From positions 1-32,851 of the forward strand of contig CAJCIT010000215.1 of assembly GCA_903970405.1 (NCBI GenBank): a stretch of DNA of 32,851 nucleotides. The letters run 5' to 3'. Shown piece by piece: positions 25,065-32,522 of the stretch. Source of the stretch: Acidobacteriaceae bacterium (GTDB lineage Bacteria; Acidobacteriota; Terriglobia; Bryobacterales; Bryobacteraceae). The notes under the pieces were generated by a model, which was not told where the DNA came from, did not search any database, and saw only the letters and a program-made list of their open reading frames with translations. Numbering within the stretch: the stretch's first letter is position 1; every line of letters starts with the position of its first letter. The translations under genes were made by a program, and so were the position numbers.

Positions 25065-25085
25065 GCAGACACGTGGGGTGTCTGC
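25065..25085. other. Perfect 8-5-8 hairpin upstream of acpS
   Basis: GCAGACAC-GTGGG-GTGTCTGC is a perfect inverted repeat 20-40 nt before the acpS start. It could be an operator or an mRNA leader hairpin. It has no oligo-T tail, so it is not a typical terminator of the upstream basic-protein gene. Confidence 0.5.
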
Positions 25086-25122
25086 CCACTGGATACGACA
25101 CATGCCGGGAAAGTCCCTTGAC

Positions 25123-25398
25123 TTAGCCTTGCGCCTTGGCCTTACGGAATGCCGCCCAGCGCCGCTTTTGCGCGGCCGCAATCCGCTTTCTCGCTTCCTC
25201 ACTCAACATCCGCTTAGGACTCGACGATCCCGCGGACGCTGCTGGAGCAGAGGCGCTCACACTCTTCGGCGGACGGCCTACACGGCGCCCGAGTAGCGAC
25301 CGGACTTGCGCGATCTGGTCATCGAGTTTCTGACGCTGTAGCTCAAGGCCTTGGAGAGCGGCCTCTAGAATCTCGCGACTTGGAGTTGCGTTTGGCAT
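25123..25398 (-). CDS. Basic small protein with coiled coil and AT-hook-like motif
   Basis: A 91-aa hypothetical protein. The N-terminus predicts a coiled coil (SREILEAALQGLELQRQKLDDQIAQVRSLLG). It is followed by RRVGRPPKS, resembling an AT-hook (RGRP core), a Ser/Ala-rich linker and the basic C-terminus KRMLSEEARKRIAAAQKRRWAAFRKAKAQ. The last segment is a widespread small motif in acidobacterial and planctomycete proteins. DNA binding is inferred from the AT-hook-like core and charge. Its function is unknown. Confidence 0.7.
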   Translation of the reverse strand: MPNATPSREILEAALQGLELQRQKLDDQIAQVRSLLGRRVGRPPKSVSASAPAASAGSSSPKRMLSEEARKRIAAAQKRRWAAFRKAKAQG

Positions 25399-25511
25399 AT
25401 TTCTATCAGTAACACAAAGGGCCTTTCAAGATCTATATTTTGAGTTGATTTGGCTTTTCTTATCTTTCCGTCGGGGCGGCCCTGCGGACAACTTGACCGC
25501 CGCTTGACAAG

Positions 25512-25967
25512 TCAACCTTGTCTAGACTCGGTCTCGCACCAGATGGTTACAGGCCCATCATTTACTAATTCAACGCTCATTGCCGCCTGGAAAACACCTG
25601 TTTCCACGGCTAGGCCCGGTACCTGGCGGCATCGCTCCACAAAGTACCGGTACAAAGCCCGCGCCTGATCGGCCGGCGCAGCGGCGGAATAGGATGGCCG
25701 ATTACCCCGGCTGATATCTCCGTACAGCGTGAATTGCGAAACAATCAAGAGCGAGCCTCTTACGTCAATCACGCTCCGGTTCATCTTTCCCGAATCATCG
25801 TCAAAGATTCGCAAAGCGCAGATCTTCCGGATCGTCCAATCGGCCTCCGGCTCGCCGTCGGAAGCGTGGATTCCGACCAAAACCAGCAAACCCGTCCCAA
25901 TGGATCCCACCACTTTCCGCTCCACTGTCACGCTGGCACGCGTTACTCGCTGAATAAGGGCCCTCAT
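25512..25967 (-). CDS. dtd: D-aminoacyl-tRNA deacylase
   Basis: Hydrolyses D-amino acids mischarged on tRNA (D-Tyr and others, also Gly-tRNA-Ala). The 151-aa protein has both active-site signatures: SQFTLYGD (77-84) and the Gly-cisPro motif NDGPVT (136-141). The N-terminus MRALIQRVTRASVTVE is family typical. The start codon lies in a threefold 13-bp tandem repeat that duplicates the ribosome-binding site and ATG. A GACAAG-GTTGA-CTTGTC dyad follows the stop. Confidence 0.95.
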   Translation of the reverse strand: MRALIQRVTRASVTVERKVVGSIGTGLLVLVGIHASDGEPEADWTIRKICALRIFDDDSGKMNRSVIDVRGSLLIVSQFTLYGDISRGNRPSYSAAAPADQARALYRYFVERCRQVPGLAVETGVFQAAMSVELVNDGPVTIWCETESRQG

Positions 25968-25999
25968 GAATCCCCCTCATGAATTCCCCTCATGAATCC
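25961..25999. repeat. Three tandem 13-bp repeats over the dtd start
   Basis: Units 25961-25973, 25974-25986 and 25987-25999 read CCCTCATGAATCC with one change in the middle copy. On the minus strand each supplies GGATTCATGAGGG, that is, a GAGGG ribosome-binding string and an ATG. As 13 is not a multiple of three, the ATGs lie in different frames; only the last (25967) starts dtd. Confidence 0.8.
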
Positions 26000-26126
26000 A
26001 TTGTCCAGCTTTGACTGCACATCGCACCAGCCCATGCTGTCCCCGTCGTCCACCATCGAAGAGTGGTAGGAAAAGAATCCCGGATATTTCGCTCAAGCCT
26101 CATATTTTTGCCGCCCACAGGCTAAC

Positions 26127-26155
26127 GTGACAAGGTTTTGCCGCCGATCTATATA
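26127..26155 (+). promoter_or_regulatory. Promoter of the sigma-54-type regulator gene
   Basis: GTGACA (26127-26132), 17 bp, TATATA (26150-26155) or TATAGT two bases on. The -10 ends 5-7 nt before the ATG at 26163, implying a leaderless mRNA. Two direct repeats TTTTGCCGCC (26106-26115 and 26136-26145) are 30 bp apart, one upstream of the -35 and one in the spacer, and could bind a regulator, perhaps the protein itself. Confidence 0.55.
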
Positions 26156-26162
26156 GTGACGC

Positions 26163-27518
26163 ATGAGCATTATCTGGTTAGATGAAACTGGCGGTTCCGG
26201 CCCGCCCCACAGTTCCCAGATCCGGACACTCGCTTCACTCGGCGATGCGTTTGCGGCCCTTCGGCAGTTACAGCCACAGACCCTGGTGGCCGCTCTGCCT
26301 CTCTCTACGTCGACGCCGGCTAAGGTTCTACACTGGGCCAAGCTCTATTCACCCTGCACCGATGTCGTGTTTTACCGGCAAAATGGCTCCGCGCAGGAAG
26401 CCCTAGCAGTGGTGAAAGAGGGTGCAGTACATTATTTCGACCATCCGCCGGGCCTGGAAGAGATGGACCGGCTCAGGGAACAAAAATCGGTACGAGCGGC
26501 GGTTGAGCAATTTCCCTCGGAGACACTTGAACAAACGGACTGGCGAAAGCGTTTGGTAGGCGCGAGCCATGCCATGGACCGAGTAAGTGAGACCATCGAT
26601 CTGATCGCTGACCGGCGGTCCACGGTCCTGATTCTGGGAGAGACAGGGACCGGAAAAGAAGTTGTTGCACGCTGCATTCACTTTGCGAGTCGGAGGGGAA
26701 TTCTGCCGTTAGTGACGGTTAATTGCGCGGCAATTCCAGAAAATCTGATCGAAGCTGAGCTATTTGGCCACGTCAAGGGCGCTTTCACCGGCGCCACCGG
26801 CGCTCGAATAGGACGCTTTGAGCAAGCTCATGGCAGCACCCTCTTTCTCGATGAAATCGGAGACTTGCCAGTCGACCTTCAGGCGAAGCTCCTCAGAGCG
26901 CTTCAGGAGCGGGAGATTCAGCGTGTTGGCAGTTCCGAAACCTTTAAAGTGGATGTCCGGGTCATAGCGGCAACGAATGTAAATCTGCTGGATCGCGTTC
27001 GCGAGGGTCGATTCCGGGAGGATTTGTATTACCGTTTGAACGTAGTCCCGATGAGAATTCCCCCGCTGCGCGATCGTCACGAAGATATTCCGTTACTTGT
27101 CGAGCATTTCATCAAGCAGATTTGCGGTCAGGAGCGGATGGCCGTGAAACAAGTCACGCCCGCCGCGCTCGAAGAACTGGTTCGCTATCCATGGCCGGGA
27201 AATGTCAGGCAACTGGAAAACTCCATCGAAATGGCGGTTGTCCTGTCGGGCGACCGTAAGCTTCTCACGCCCACTGATTTTGCCCTGAGTCCCCCTGCCG
27301 GCGGCGCGCCGGTCCAGCTCAACGAGGATCGCCTTCTACCGCTCCCGGAAGGAGGCCTCGATTTCGAGGCCGTCATTGGACGCATTGAGCTCAACCTTCT
27401 TCAGCAGGCTCTTGACCGAGCCCAGGGCAATAAGAAAGCCGCCGCCGATATGCTTGGCCTCAAGCGAACCACGCTCGCCGCCAAGCTCCGCAGCCTCGCG
27501 GCGTACGCTGCCCGCTGA
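26163..27518 (+). CDS. Sigma-54-dependent transcriptional activator with degenerate receiver
   Basis: NtrC-type activator of 451 aa. Residues 1-100 have the shape of a receiver domain (SIIWLDE… VVKEGAVHYFDHPP) but lack the phosphorylatable Asp (the strand reads LVAAL at 41-45) and the conserved Lys. The AAA+ domain is complete: Walker A GETGTGKE (159-166), the sigma-54 contact GAFTGA (206-211), Walker B LFLDEIGDLP and the arginine-finger region RFREDLYYRLNVVP. The Fis-type HTH is at the C-terminus (NKKAAADMLGLKRTTLAAKLRSL). The regulated genes are unknown. It converges on thyX with 12 bp between. Confidence 0.92.
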   Translation: MSIIWLDETGGSGPPHSSQIRTLASLGDAFAALRQLQPQTLVAALPLSTSTPAKVLHWAKLYSPCTDVVFYRQNGSAQEALAVVKEGAVHYFDHPPGLEEMDRLREQKSVRAAVEQFPSETLEQTDWRKRLVGASHAMDRVSETIDLIADRRSTVLILGETGTGKEVVARCIHFASRRGILPLVTVNCAAIPENLIEAELFGHVKGAFTGATGARIGRFEQAHGSTLFLDEIGDLPVDLQAKLLRALQEREIQRVGSSETFKVDVRVIAATNVNLLDRVREGRFREDLYYRLNVVPMRIPPLRDRHEDIPLLVEHFIKQICGQERMAVKQVTPAALEELVRYPWPGNVRQLENSIEMAVVLSGDRKLLTPTDFALSPPAGGAPVQLNEDRLLPLPEGGLDFEAVIGRIELNLLQQALDRAQGNKKAAADMLGLKRTTLAAKLRSLAAYAAR

Positions 27519-27530
27519 CCAGCTCTGATG

Positions 27531-28994
27531 CTATCGCGTCAACGGATCTTCCACCTCGGGCGGCGTCGCTTTGACCAAGGCCCCCAACTGCGGGTCTAAC
27601 CGGTCTAGGGCGCACTTCAGTTCCCATGCCACCGCACGATATGAAAAGTGCCCTTTCACTCCGCTTCGCAGCCGGCTTACATACTCCAGCTCCGCGAAGT
27701 CCATCTTGAATAGGAAGCGCGAGCGGGCGGCAAACGGCAAAAGATACTGAGCCGCCGGCTGCGGGAGCTCTGTAACCACCTTGTCCACCTCCGCCAGCGC
27801 CGCCGAGTACTCTTCCGAGGCGCCGCTTCGCTCCACCATCGCCGGCGTCTCATACCCCAGCCGGTTCGTGTATTGTTGCCGGAACTGCTGGCAGCGCCGG
27901 TGCCGGTGCAAGTCGCGATACGCCCCGATGTCCATCGTGATATCGGCCACATAAGGGCTGCCGCGGAAGTGCCGGGGAAGTTCATCACGCCGCGTCCGGC
28001 GTCCGAGCGCCACATCGATCGGTTCCTGCCGTTGTGCCGCGCTCCAATCCAGGACTAACTCATAAATGAAGCGGTACGGCCGCGTCGAAAGCGGATATAG
28101 CAGTGTGGCGCAGAGATCGGCGACATGATCCTTTGGCTCCAGCAGATCCACCGAAGATACACAGGACCGAGCCGAGGAGGGTGAGTTCTCCCCAAGGACC
28201 GGCTGATTGCCGGCGATCCATTCGCGCAGGTCTGCGTGCAGTCGTTGGGCGTACTCATCCGAATCGGCATGCCGCGAAAGCGTCGGCGCCACGGCCTCCG
28301 ATGTAGGCTCTCCCCATGCGCAGGACGGTCCTTCGGCGCACGCCCTTCCCAGTTCATCGCCGATCTCGCGTAACTCCTGAAACTCCGACGCCTTGAAGCG
28401 CCGAATCTGTTTTTCGAGGGTACGGATGCTCGTCACCTGCCCAACTCCCGTCGGAATGCCGAACGGCAAAAGATACCGCGCCACATCGAACGCCCGCGCG
28501 GTCAAGCTGCGCTGGTATGCATCCGGTTTCATATCGCCGGGCCGCGGAAGCTCCTCTTCGAGTTTGGCCAAAGCCTTCTCGTGAACAAGGCGGTACGTTT
28601 CAATCAGCCGCCCCGTAGCAGCCTGGTAAGAGGCCTGCTCATGGGCCGTCAACTCCGGCGGCACAATTACCTGTGAGCGCGAAAAGTCCTGGTAGCGCGA
28701 ACTCCGCGCCTGCCCATCCCATAGCTGTTCGTCTTCGATTTCCGTCGCGGCCAGTTCAGAGACGCCCTCAAAGCAAACCGTAAGGTGCCCCAGGTCGGCG
28801 ATCGAGGCATGCCCGTATTGAAAATAAAAGCTCTCCAGAAACTTCGTCGAGTCATGCGTGCGCACCCACTCGATGGAATCGCGAATGGAATCGGGAGAGC
28901 GGCTGTACCGAGCCAGTGCGTACGCAATTTTTTCAGGAGGCATGGGCGCGACGGTAAGAACACGGGGTGGCTTTCCGGAAACGGTCGCGGCCAT
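27531..28994 (-). CDS. thyX: FAD-dependent thymidylate synthase, tandem-domain form
   Basis: Makes dTMP from dUMP with methylene-tetrahydrofolate and NADPH through FAD. At 487 aa it is about twice ordinary ThyX (220-250 aa) and consists of two ThyX-like repeats. Repeat 1 (about 1-220) keeps YGHASIADLGHL and the end of the ThyX signature, QARSSRY (95-101), but has EDEQ where RHR is expected. Repeat 2 (about 290-487) keeps RHR (364-366) but has QQFRQQY where SxNExSxRY is expected. A middle linker contains SVDLLEPKDH. Its start faces dut across 26 bp. No classical thyA is in the window. Confidence 0.85.
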   Translation of the reverse strand: MAATVSGKPPRVLTVAPMPPEKIAYALARYSRSPDSIRDSIEWVRTHDSTKFLESFYFQYGHASIADLGHLTVCFEGVSELAATEIEDEQLWDGQARSSRYQDFSRSQVIVPPELTAHEQASYQAATGRLIETYRLVHEKALAKLEEELPRPGDMKPDAYQRSLTARAFDVARYLLPFGIPTGVGQVTSIRTLEKQIRRFKASEFQELREIGDELGRACAEGPSCAWGEPTSEAVAPTLSRHADSDEYAQRLHADLREWIAGNQPVLGENSPSSARSCVSSVDLLEPKDHVADLCATLLYPLSTRPYRFIYELVLDWSAAQRQEPIDVALGRRTRRDELPRHFRGSPYVADITMDIGAYRDLHRHRRCQQFRQQYTNRLGYETPAMVERSGASEEYSAALAEVDKVVTELPQPAAQYLLPFAARSRFLFKMDFAELEYVSRLRSGVKGHFSYRAVAWELKCALDRLDPQLGALVKATPPEVEDPLTR

Positions 28995-28998
28995 GAAG

Positions 28999-29013
28999 CC
29001 GCTATCATAGCGG
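28999..29013. promoter_or_regulatory. Perfect palindrome in the thyX/dut divergent spacer
   Basis: CCGCTAT-C-ATAGCGG (7-1-7) occupies most of the 26-bp gap between the divergent starts. It presents TATCAT toward dut and TATGAT toward thyX, both -10-like, and is also a plausible operator. The -10 toward dut ends 12 nt before its ATG. The matching -35 boxes would lie inside the opposite genes and are not clear. Confidence 0.55.
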
Positions 29014-29020
29014 ATTCGTT

Positions 29021-29452
29021 ATGCAGATCCGCATCAAACGCCTTCACCCTGACGCTCACCTGCCCGCTTATGCTCATGGGCCCCTCGAAGACGCCGGCAT
29101 GGACGTGCGCAGCATTGAGAACGCGGTGTTGGAACCGAACGTTCCGCAAGCGGTCTCAACCGGTCTTGCGCTTGAGATCCCTTCCGGCTATGAGGTCCAG
29201 ATCCGTCCTCGCAGCGGCCTCGCCCTCAAGCATGCCCTGACCCTGCCTAACTCGCCCGCCACCATCGATCCCGGCTATCGCGGCGAGTTGAAGGTTATTC
29301 TGCTGAATCTCGGTACAACTGCGTATACCGTCCATTCGGGAGACCGCATCGCCCAAATGGTGGTCGCGAAGTATGAGGCAGTCGAGTGGGCCGAAGGCGA
29401 TCTCGGCGAAAGCATTCGCGGCGAAGGGGGCTTCGGCTCCTCAGGCCGTTAA
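29021..29452 (+). CDS. dut: dUTP diphosphatase (dUTPase)
   Basis: Hydrolyses dUTP to dUMP and PPi, keeping uracil out of DNA and supplying ThyX. The 143-aa trimeric-type protein has motif 1 EDAGMDVRS, motif 2 RPRSGLALKHALTL, motif 3 ATIDPGYRGELKVILLN, motif 4 GDRIAQMVV and the C-terminal motif 5 RGEGGFGSSGR. Start ATG 29021 is 26 nt from the thyX start on the other strand. The stop shares a TTAA with the stop of convergent dcd. Confidence 0.95.
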   Translation: MQIRIKRLHPDAHLPAYAHGPLEDAGMDVRSIENAVLEPNVPQAVSTGLALEIPSGYEVQIRPRSGLALKHALTLPNSPATIDPGYRGELKVILLNLGTTAYTVHSGDRIAQMVVAKYEAVEWAEGDLGESIRGEGGFGSSGR

Positions 29453-30042
29453 GCGCCACCTGTCTTTGCCTCTGACGTGACTTCAGAGGTCAGCTTGCTC
29501 GCTAGCGGCGAAGTCTGTCCCGCGTACTTATTCCCGGCTTTCTTGTAATAAGGAACGGAGACGGGCGTGGACAACTGCTCAAACGTAAACGAGCAAATCC
29601 GCATGCCCGGATACAGCGCCACTGGCATGATCCCCAGATTGCTGAGTTCAAGCGTGGCCTTTCCGCGCCAGCCGGGATCGAAAAGGCCTGCTGTGCCGTG
29701 CACAATGATGCCGATGCGCCCGAGGCTCGATCGCCCCTCAAGCCGTCCCAGTACATCGTCGTCCAGTTCAAGCGTTTCTTCGGTAATCGCCAGCGCGAAC
29801 TCGCGCGGCTGAAGGATGAACGGTTCGCCGGGTTTAACAAGGATGGTCCGCATCAAGTCCTGGATAGCGCCTTTTTCGCGGACATCGATAAAGGCATGGC
29901 GGCTGTGCTCAAAAACGCTGAACTCGGCGCCCAGCCGGAAGTCGATGGAGCAGCTCCCAAACTGCTCAGGCGGCAGTTCGGGCGTAATGCGAATCTTACC
30001 CTCCGCCAGGTAGCGCCGGATATCAACGTCGGAAAGAACCAT
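29449..30042 (-). CDS. dcd: dCTP deaminase
   Basis: Deaminates dCTP to dUTP. The 197-aa protein is of the dUTPase fold: VLSDVDIRRYLAEGKIRI, GSCSIDFRLG near the N-terminus, LEGRSSLGRIGIIVHGTAGLFDPGWRGKATLELSNLG with the catalytic Glu in TLELSN, and YPGMRICSFTFEQLS. Some dCTP deaminases with a similar loop also act on dUTP, but the sequence does not settle this. GGAAG precedes the ATG. With dut and thyX it forms a dTMP supply cluster. Its stop overlaps that of dut by 4 nt. Confidence 0.93.
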   Translation of the reverse strand: MVLSDVDIRRYLAEGKIRITPELPPEQFGSCSIDFRLGAEFSVFEHSRHAFIDVREKGAIQDLMRTILVKPGEPFILQPREFALAITEETLELDDDVLGRLEGRSSLGRIGIIVHGTAGLFDPGWRGKATLELSNLGIMPVALYPGMRICSFTFEQLSTPVSVPYYKKAGNKYAGQTSPLASKLTSEVTSEAKTGGA

Positions 30043-30153
30043 AGCAACCCGCTTCCGGCCTCGGCGCCCGACTTCAGCCCCGAGTCATGGCGGCGAAACG
30101 TCATGCTAACACGCACCCGATGTTATACTGATGAAGCTTACCTTTGACGGGAT

Positions 30154-30229
30154 GGGCGGCTAGCTCAGTTGGGAGAGCACCACGTTCGCAACGTGGGGGT
30201 CGTGGGTTCGAACCCCATGCCGTCCACCA
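30154..30229 (+). tRNA. tRNA-Ala (anticodon CGC)
   Basis: Complete cloverleaf of 76 nt including encoded CCA. Acceptor GGGCGGC pairs with GCCGTCC, with the G3-U70 wobble that marks alanine tRNAs. D-arm GCTC/GAGC, anticodon stem CCACG/CGTGG with loop TTCGCAA (anticodon 30187-30189), T-arm GTGGG-TTCGAAC-CCCAT. A TATACT box (30124-30129) 24 nt upstream is a likely -10. It stands alone between dcd and the peptidase gene. Confidence 0.97.
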
Positions 30230-30374
30230 AACTGTCCTTCTTGCTTGCAAGCTTCCCGATTGTCGCCGCGGCTGATCGAGCGCAGTCCCTCGCGGTTTCA
30301 CTCGCATTTCTCCATATCTCTTAACAATATTGAGTGCTCAAGATCGACCGGGTTAGCGGCTAAAATAGGTGTAC

Positions 30375-32381
30375 ATGAGATGGAGCGCAGCCTTCCTCCT
30401 GCTTGCCATGGCCGCGTCGTCCACAGCGGACGAGGGCATGTGGCTGTTCGACCGCTTTCCCCGCGACTCCGTCAACCAAAAATACGGTTTCGCCGTCGCC
30501 CCGGAATTCCTGGAGAACCTGCGGCTTGCTTCCGCACGGATCGGCGGCGCGACGGGCGCGTTTGTATCGCCAACCGGTCTCTTGCTGACCAATCAGCACG
30601 TGGTCGCGGCCTGTTTGGTAAAGCTGAGTTCCAATACGCATGATTACTTGAGAGATGGCTTCTATACTGACTCCCCCGCGGGCGAGCTCCGCTGTCCGGA
30701 TCTGGACGCGAAGGTTCTTTTGGCAGTCGAGGACATTACTTCCCAGGTTCCGCCGCCGCTCAAGAAAGGCGCCGGCGCTAAGGCGGAGCAACAACGCCAC
30801 GCCGCTATCGCCAATATCGAGAGTGAATGCGCTGCCGCGCATACGAGTGAAGTCTGCGAAGTGGTGAATTTATTCTCCGGCAGCCGGTACGACTTGTACC
30901 GCTATAAACGGTATACCGATATCCGTCTCGTTTTTGCGCCTGAGCAGCAGTTGGCATTTTTTGGTCACGAACGGGACAGCATCACATACCTGCGCTATGG
31001 ACTTGACGTTGCCTTCGCCCGCGTGTATGAAGGTGGGAAGCCCGCCGCCACCACCCACTTCTTGAAGTGGAGCAATGCCGCGTTAAATGAAGGCGATCTT
31101 GTCTTTGCCTCGGGAAACCCTCGCACGACGGTTCGCGAAACCACCGCGGCTCAGCTTACGTTCTATCGCGACACAGCGCTGCCGCTGGAACTGGCGCGGC
31201 TGGCGAAGCGCATTGCCGCCTTGAACGAATTCGCAGCCAAGAGCGATGAGAATCGAAGAGTGGCTGAGCCCCAGCGCGTTTCGTTTCTTGAAACATATAA
31301 ATCCCTGGCGGGCAAATTGATCGGGCTGCGGGACGACCGGCTGGTTTCGCGCAAGACAATCTTCGACGGAAAAATCCGGCGAGCGGTGGAAGCCGATGCG
31401 AAGCTGGGAACGGAAGCCGCTAAGGTCTGGGACCAAGTTGCGGCCGCCTACAAGAGTTGGGCGCCCCACGAAAAGCTGTACCAGGTGCTGGAGTCCGATC
31501 CTGCGCCGGGTTCAACCCTGTTTCGTATCGCTCGCGATCTGGTGAGAGGTCAGGCGCTCACAGGCAGCCTGGACGTTGACGAGTCTCTTGAAATCGTATT
31601 TCTTACACAGTATCTGGAGGAGTTGAAGACTCTTGGAGACCATGGCGAAAAAGACATTCCAGTAAAAGCAATTCTCGCTGGACGAACGCCGCAGGCAGCG
31701 GCCGAAGCTTATGTGCGTTCCAGCCGTCTTAGTAACCCGGGGATGCGCCGGCGCCTCGCATCGAACCCGGACGCGCTCGCCAATTCCGAGGATGGGATGA
31801 TCCATCTGGCGCAACTGCTGGAGTCGGCCGCCGGCCGGATCAGGAAGAAACACGAAGAAGTGGTGGGAAACGTTGAGGCCACCGCGGCTTCGCAAATTGC
31901 ACAGTATCGCTACCGCATCTTCGGCGACGCTGAGTATCCGGACGCCACTGGCACGCCGCGCGTGGAGTTTGGCGTGTTGAAGAGCTATACGGATCGAGCG
32001 GGCGTCAGCGAACCCTTCGCGGCGACGTTCAGCGGCCTGTATTACCGGCGCAACAACCAGGGCCCATACGAGGTTCCGCAGCGATGGATAGACGCCCGGC
32101 CCGTGCTCAACAACGTCACTCCGCTCGATTTTGTGAGTACGTGCGACATCGGCGGCGGCGATGCCGGCAGCCCGACGGTGAACCGGGCTGGAGAACTTGT
32201 CGGGGTTCTCTTCGATGGCAATCTGGAGAGTCTGCCAAATACCTATTTGTATACGGACGACCAGGCGCGCGCGGTGCACGTTTCGACGCTAGGGATTGTG
32301 GAGGCGCTCGAAAAGGTCTATCGCGCGGATGCCCTGCTCAAGGAATTGGGCGTACAAAGAGGAAGCAGCCCCGACGAGTAG
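30375..32381 (+). CDS. S46-family dipeptidyl-peptidase (DPP7/DPP11-like)
   Basis: Exported serine peptidase that removes dipeptides from peptide N-termini, probably periplasmic. The 668-aa protein has a signal peptide (MRWSAAFLLLAMAASSTA) and then EGMWLFDRFP, a hallmark of the family's mature start. Catalytic His75 lies in GLLLTNQHVVAAC and Ser599 in GGGDAGSPTVNRAGELVGVLFDGNLES; the family usually has GGNSGSP, so two neighbours of the Ser differ. Start ATG 30375 is preferred to GTG 30369. TAAAAT (30361-30366) ends 8 nt before the ATG, again implying a very short leader. Confidence 0.92.
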   Translation: MRWSAAFLLLAMAASSTADEGMWLFDRFPRDSVNQKYGFAVAPEFLENLRLASARIGGATGAFVSPTGLLLTNQHVVAACLVKLSSNTHDYLRDGFYTDSPAGELRCPDLDAKVLLAVEDITSQVPPPLKKGAGAKAEQQRHAAIANIESECAAAHTSEVCEVVNLFSGSRYDLYRYKRYTDIRLVFAPEQQLAFFGHERDSITYLRYGLDVAFARVYEGGKPAATTHFLKWSNAALNEGDLVFASGNPRTTVRETTAAQLTFYRDTALPLELARLAKRIAALNEFAAKSDENRRVAEPQRVSFLETYKSLAGKLIGLRDDRLVSRKTIFDGKIRRAVEADAKLGTEAAKVWDQVAAAYKSWAPHEKLYQVLESDPAPGSTLFRIARDLVRGQALTGSLDVDESLEIVFLTQYLEELKTLGDHGEKDIPVKAILAGRTPQAAAEAYVRSSRLSNPGMRRRLASNPDALANSEDGMIHLAQLLESAAGRIRKKHEEVVGNVEATAASQIAQYRYRIFGDAEYPDATGTPRVEFGVLKSYTDRAGVSEPFAATFSGLYYRRNNQGPYEVPQRWIDARPVLNNVTPLDFVSTCDIGGGDAGSPTVNRAGELVGVLFDGNLESLPNTYLYTDDQARAVHVSTLGIVEALEKVYRADALLKELGVQRGSSPDE

Positions 32382-32522
32382 CGACGGGCCCCGTCCCTCC
32401 CCCTCCTCGCCTCTTCTTCTTCTTTCTTCTTCTTTCTGATGGGGTCAGTGACCTCTGCCACCGAATGGGGCTGCGCTGTCCCAACGCAGTTAAGATCTGT
32501 AAGCTGCTGTCCTGCAAGTGGC
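32382..32522 (+). other. GC dyad and pyrimidine-rich tract after the peptidase gene
   Basis: Directly after the stop, GACGGG-C-CCCGTC (32383-32395) is followed by C-rich sequence and then runs of CTT/TCT to about 32438 (a TTC-type simple repeat). It may form the transcription end of the peptidase gene, but with no uninterrupted T-run a Rho-independent terminator is uncertain. No gene was recognised in this stretch. Confidence 0.35.

Noticed and set aside
32400..32438. CTT/TCT-rich tract as an intrinsic terminator T-run
   Set aside because: The tract is interrupted by C throughout and separated from the GC dyad, so it is a poor Rho-independent terminator.
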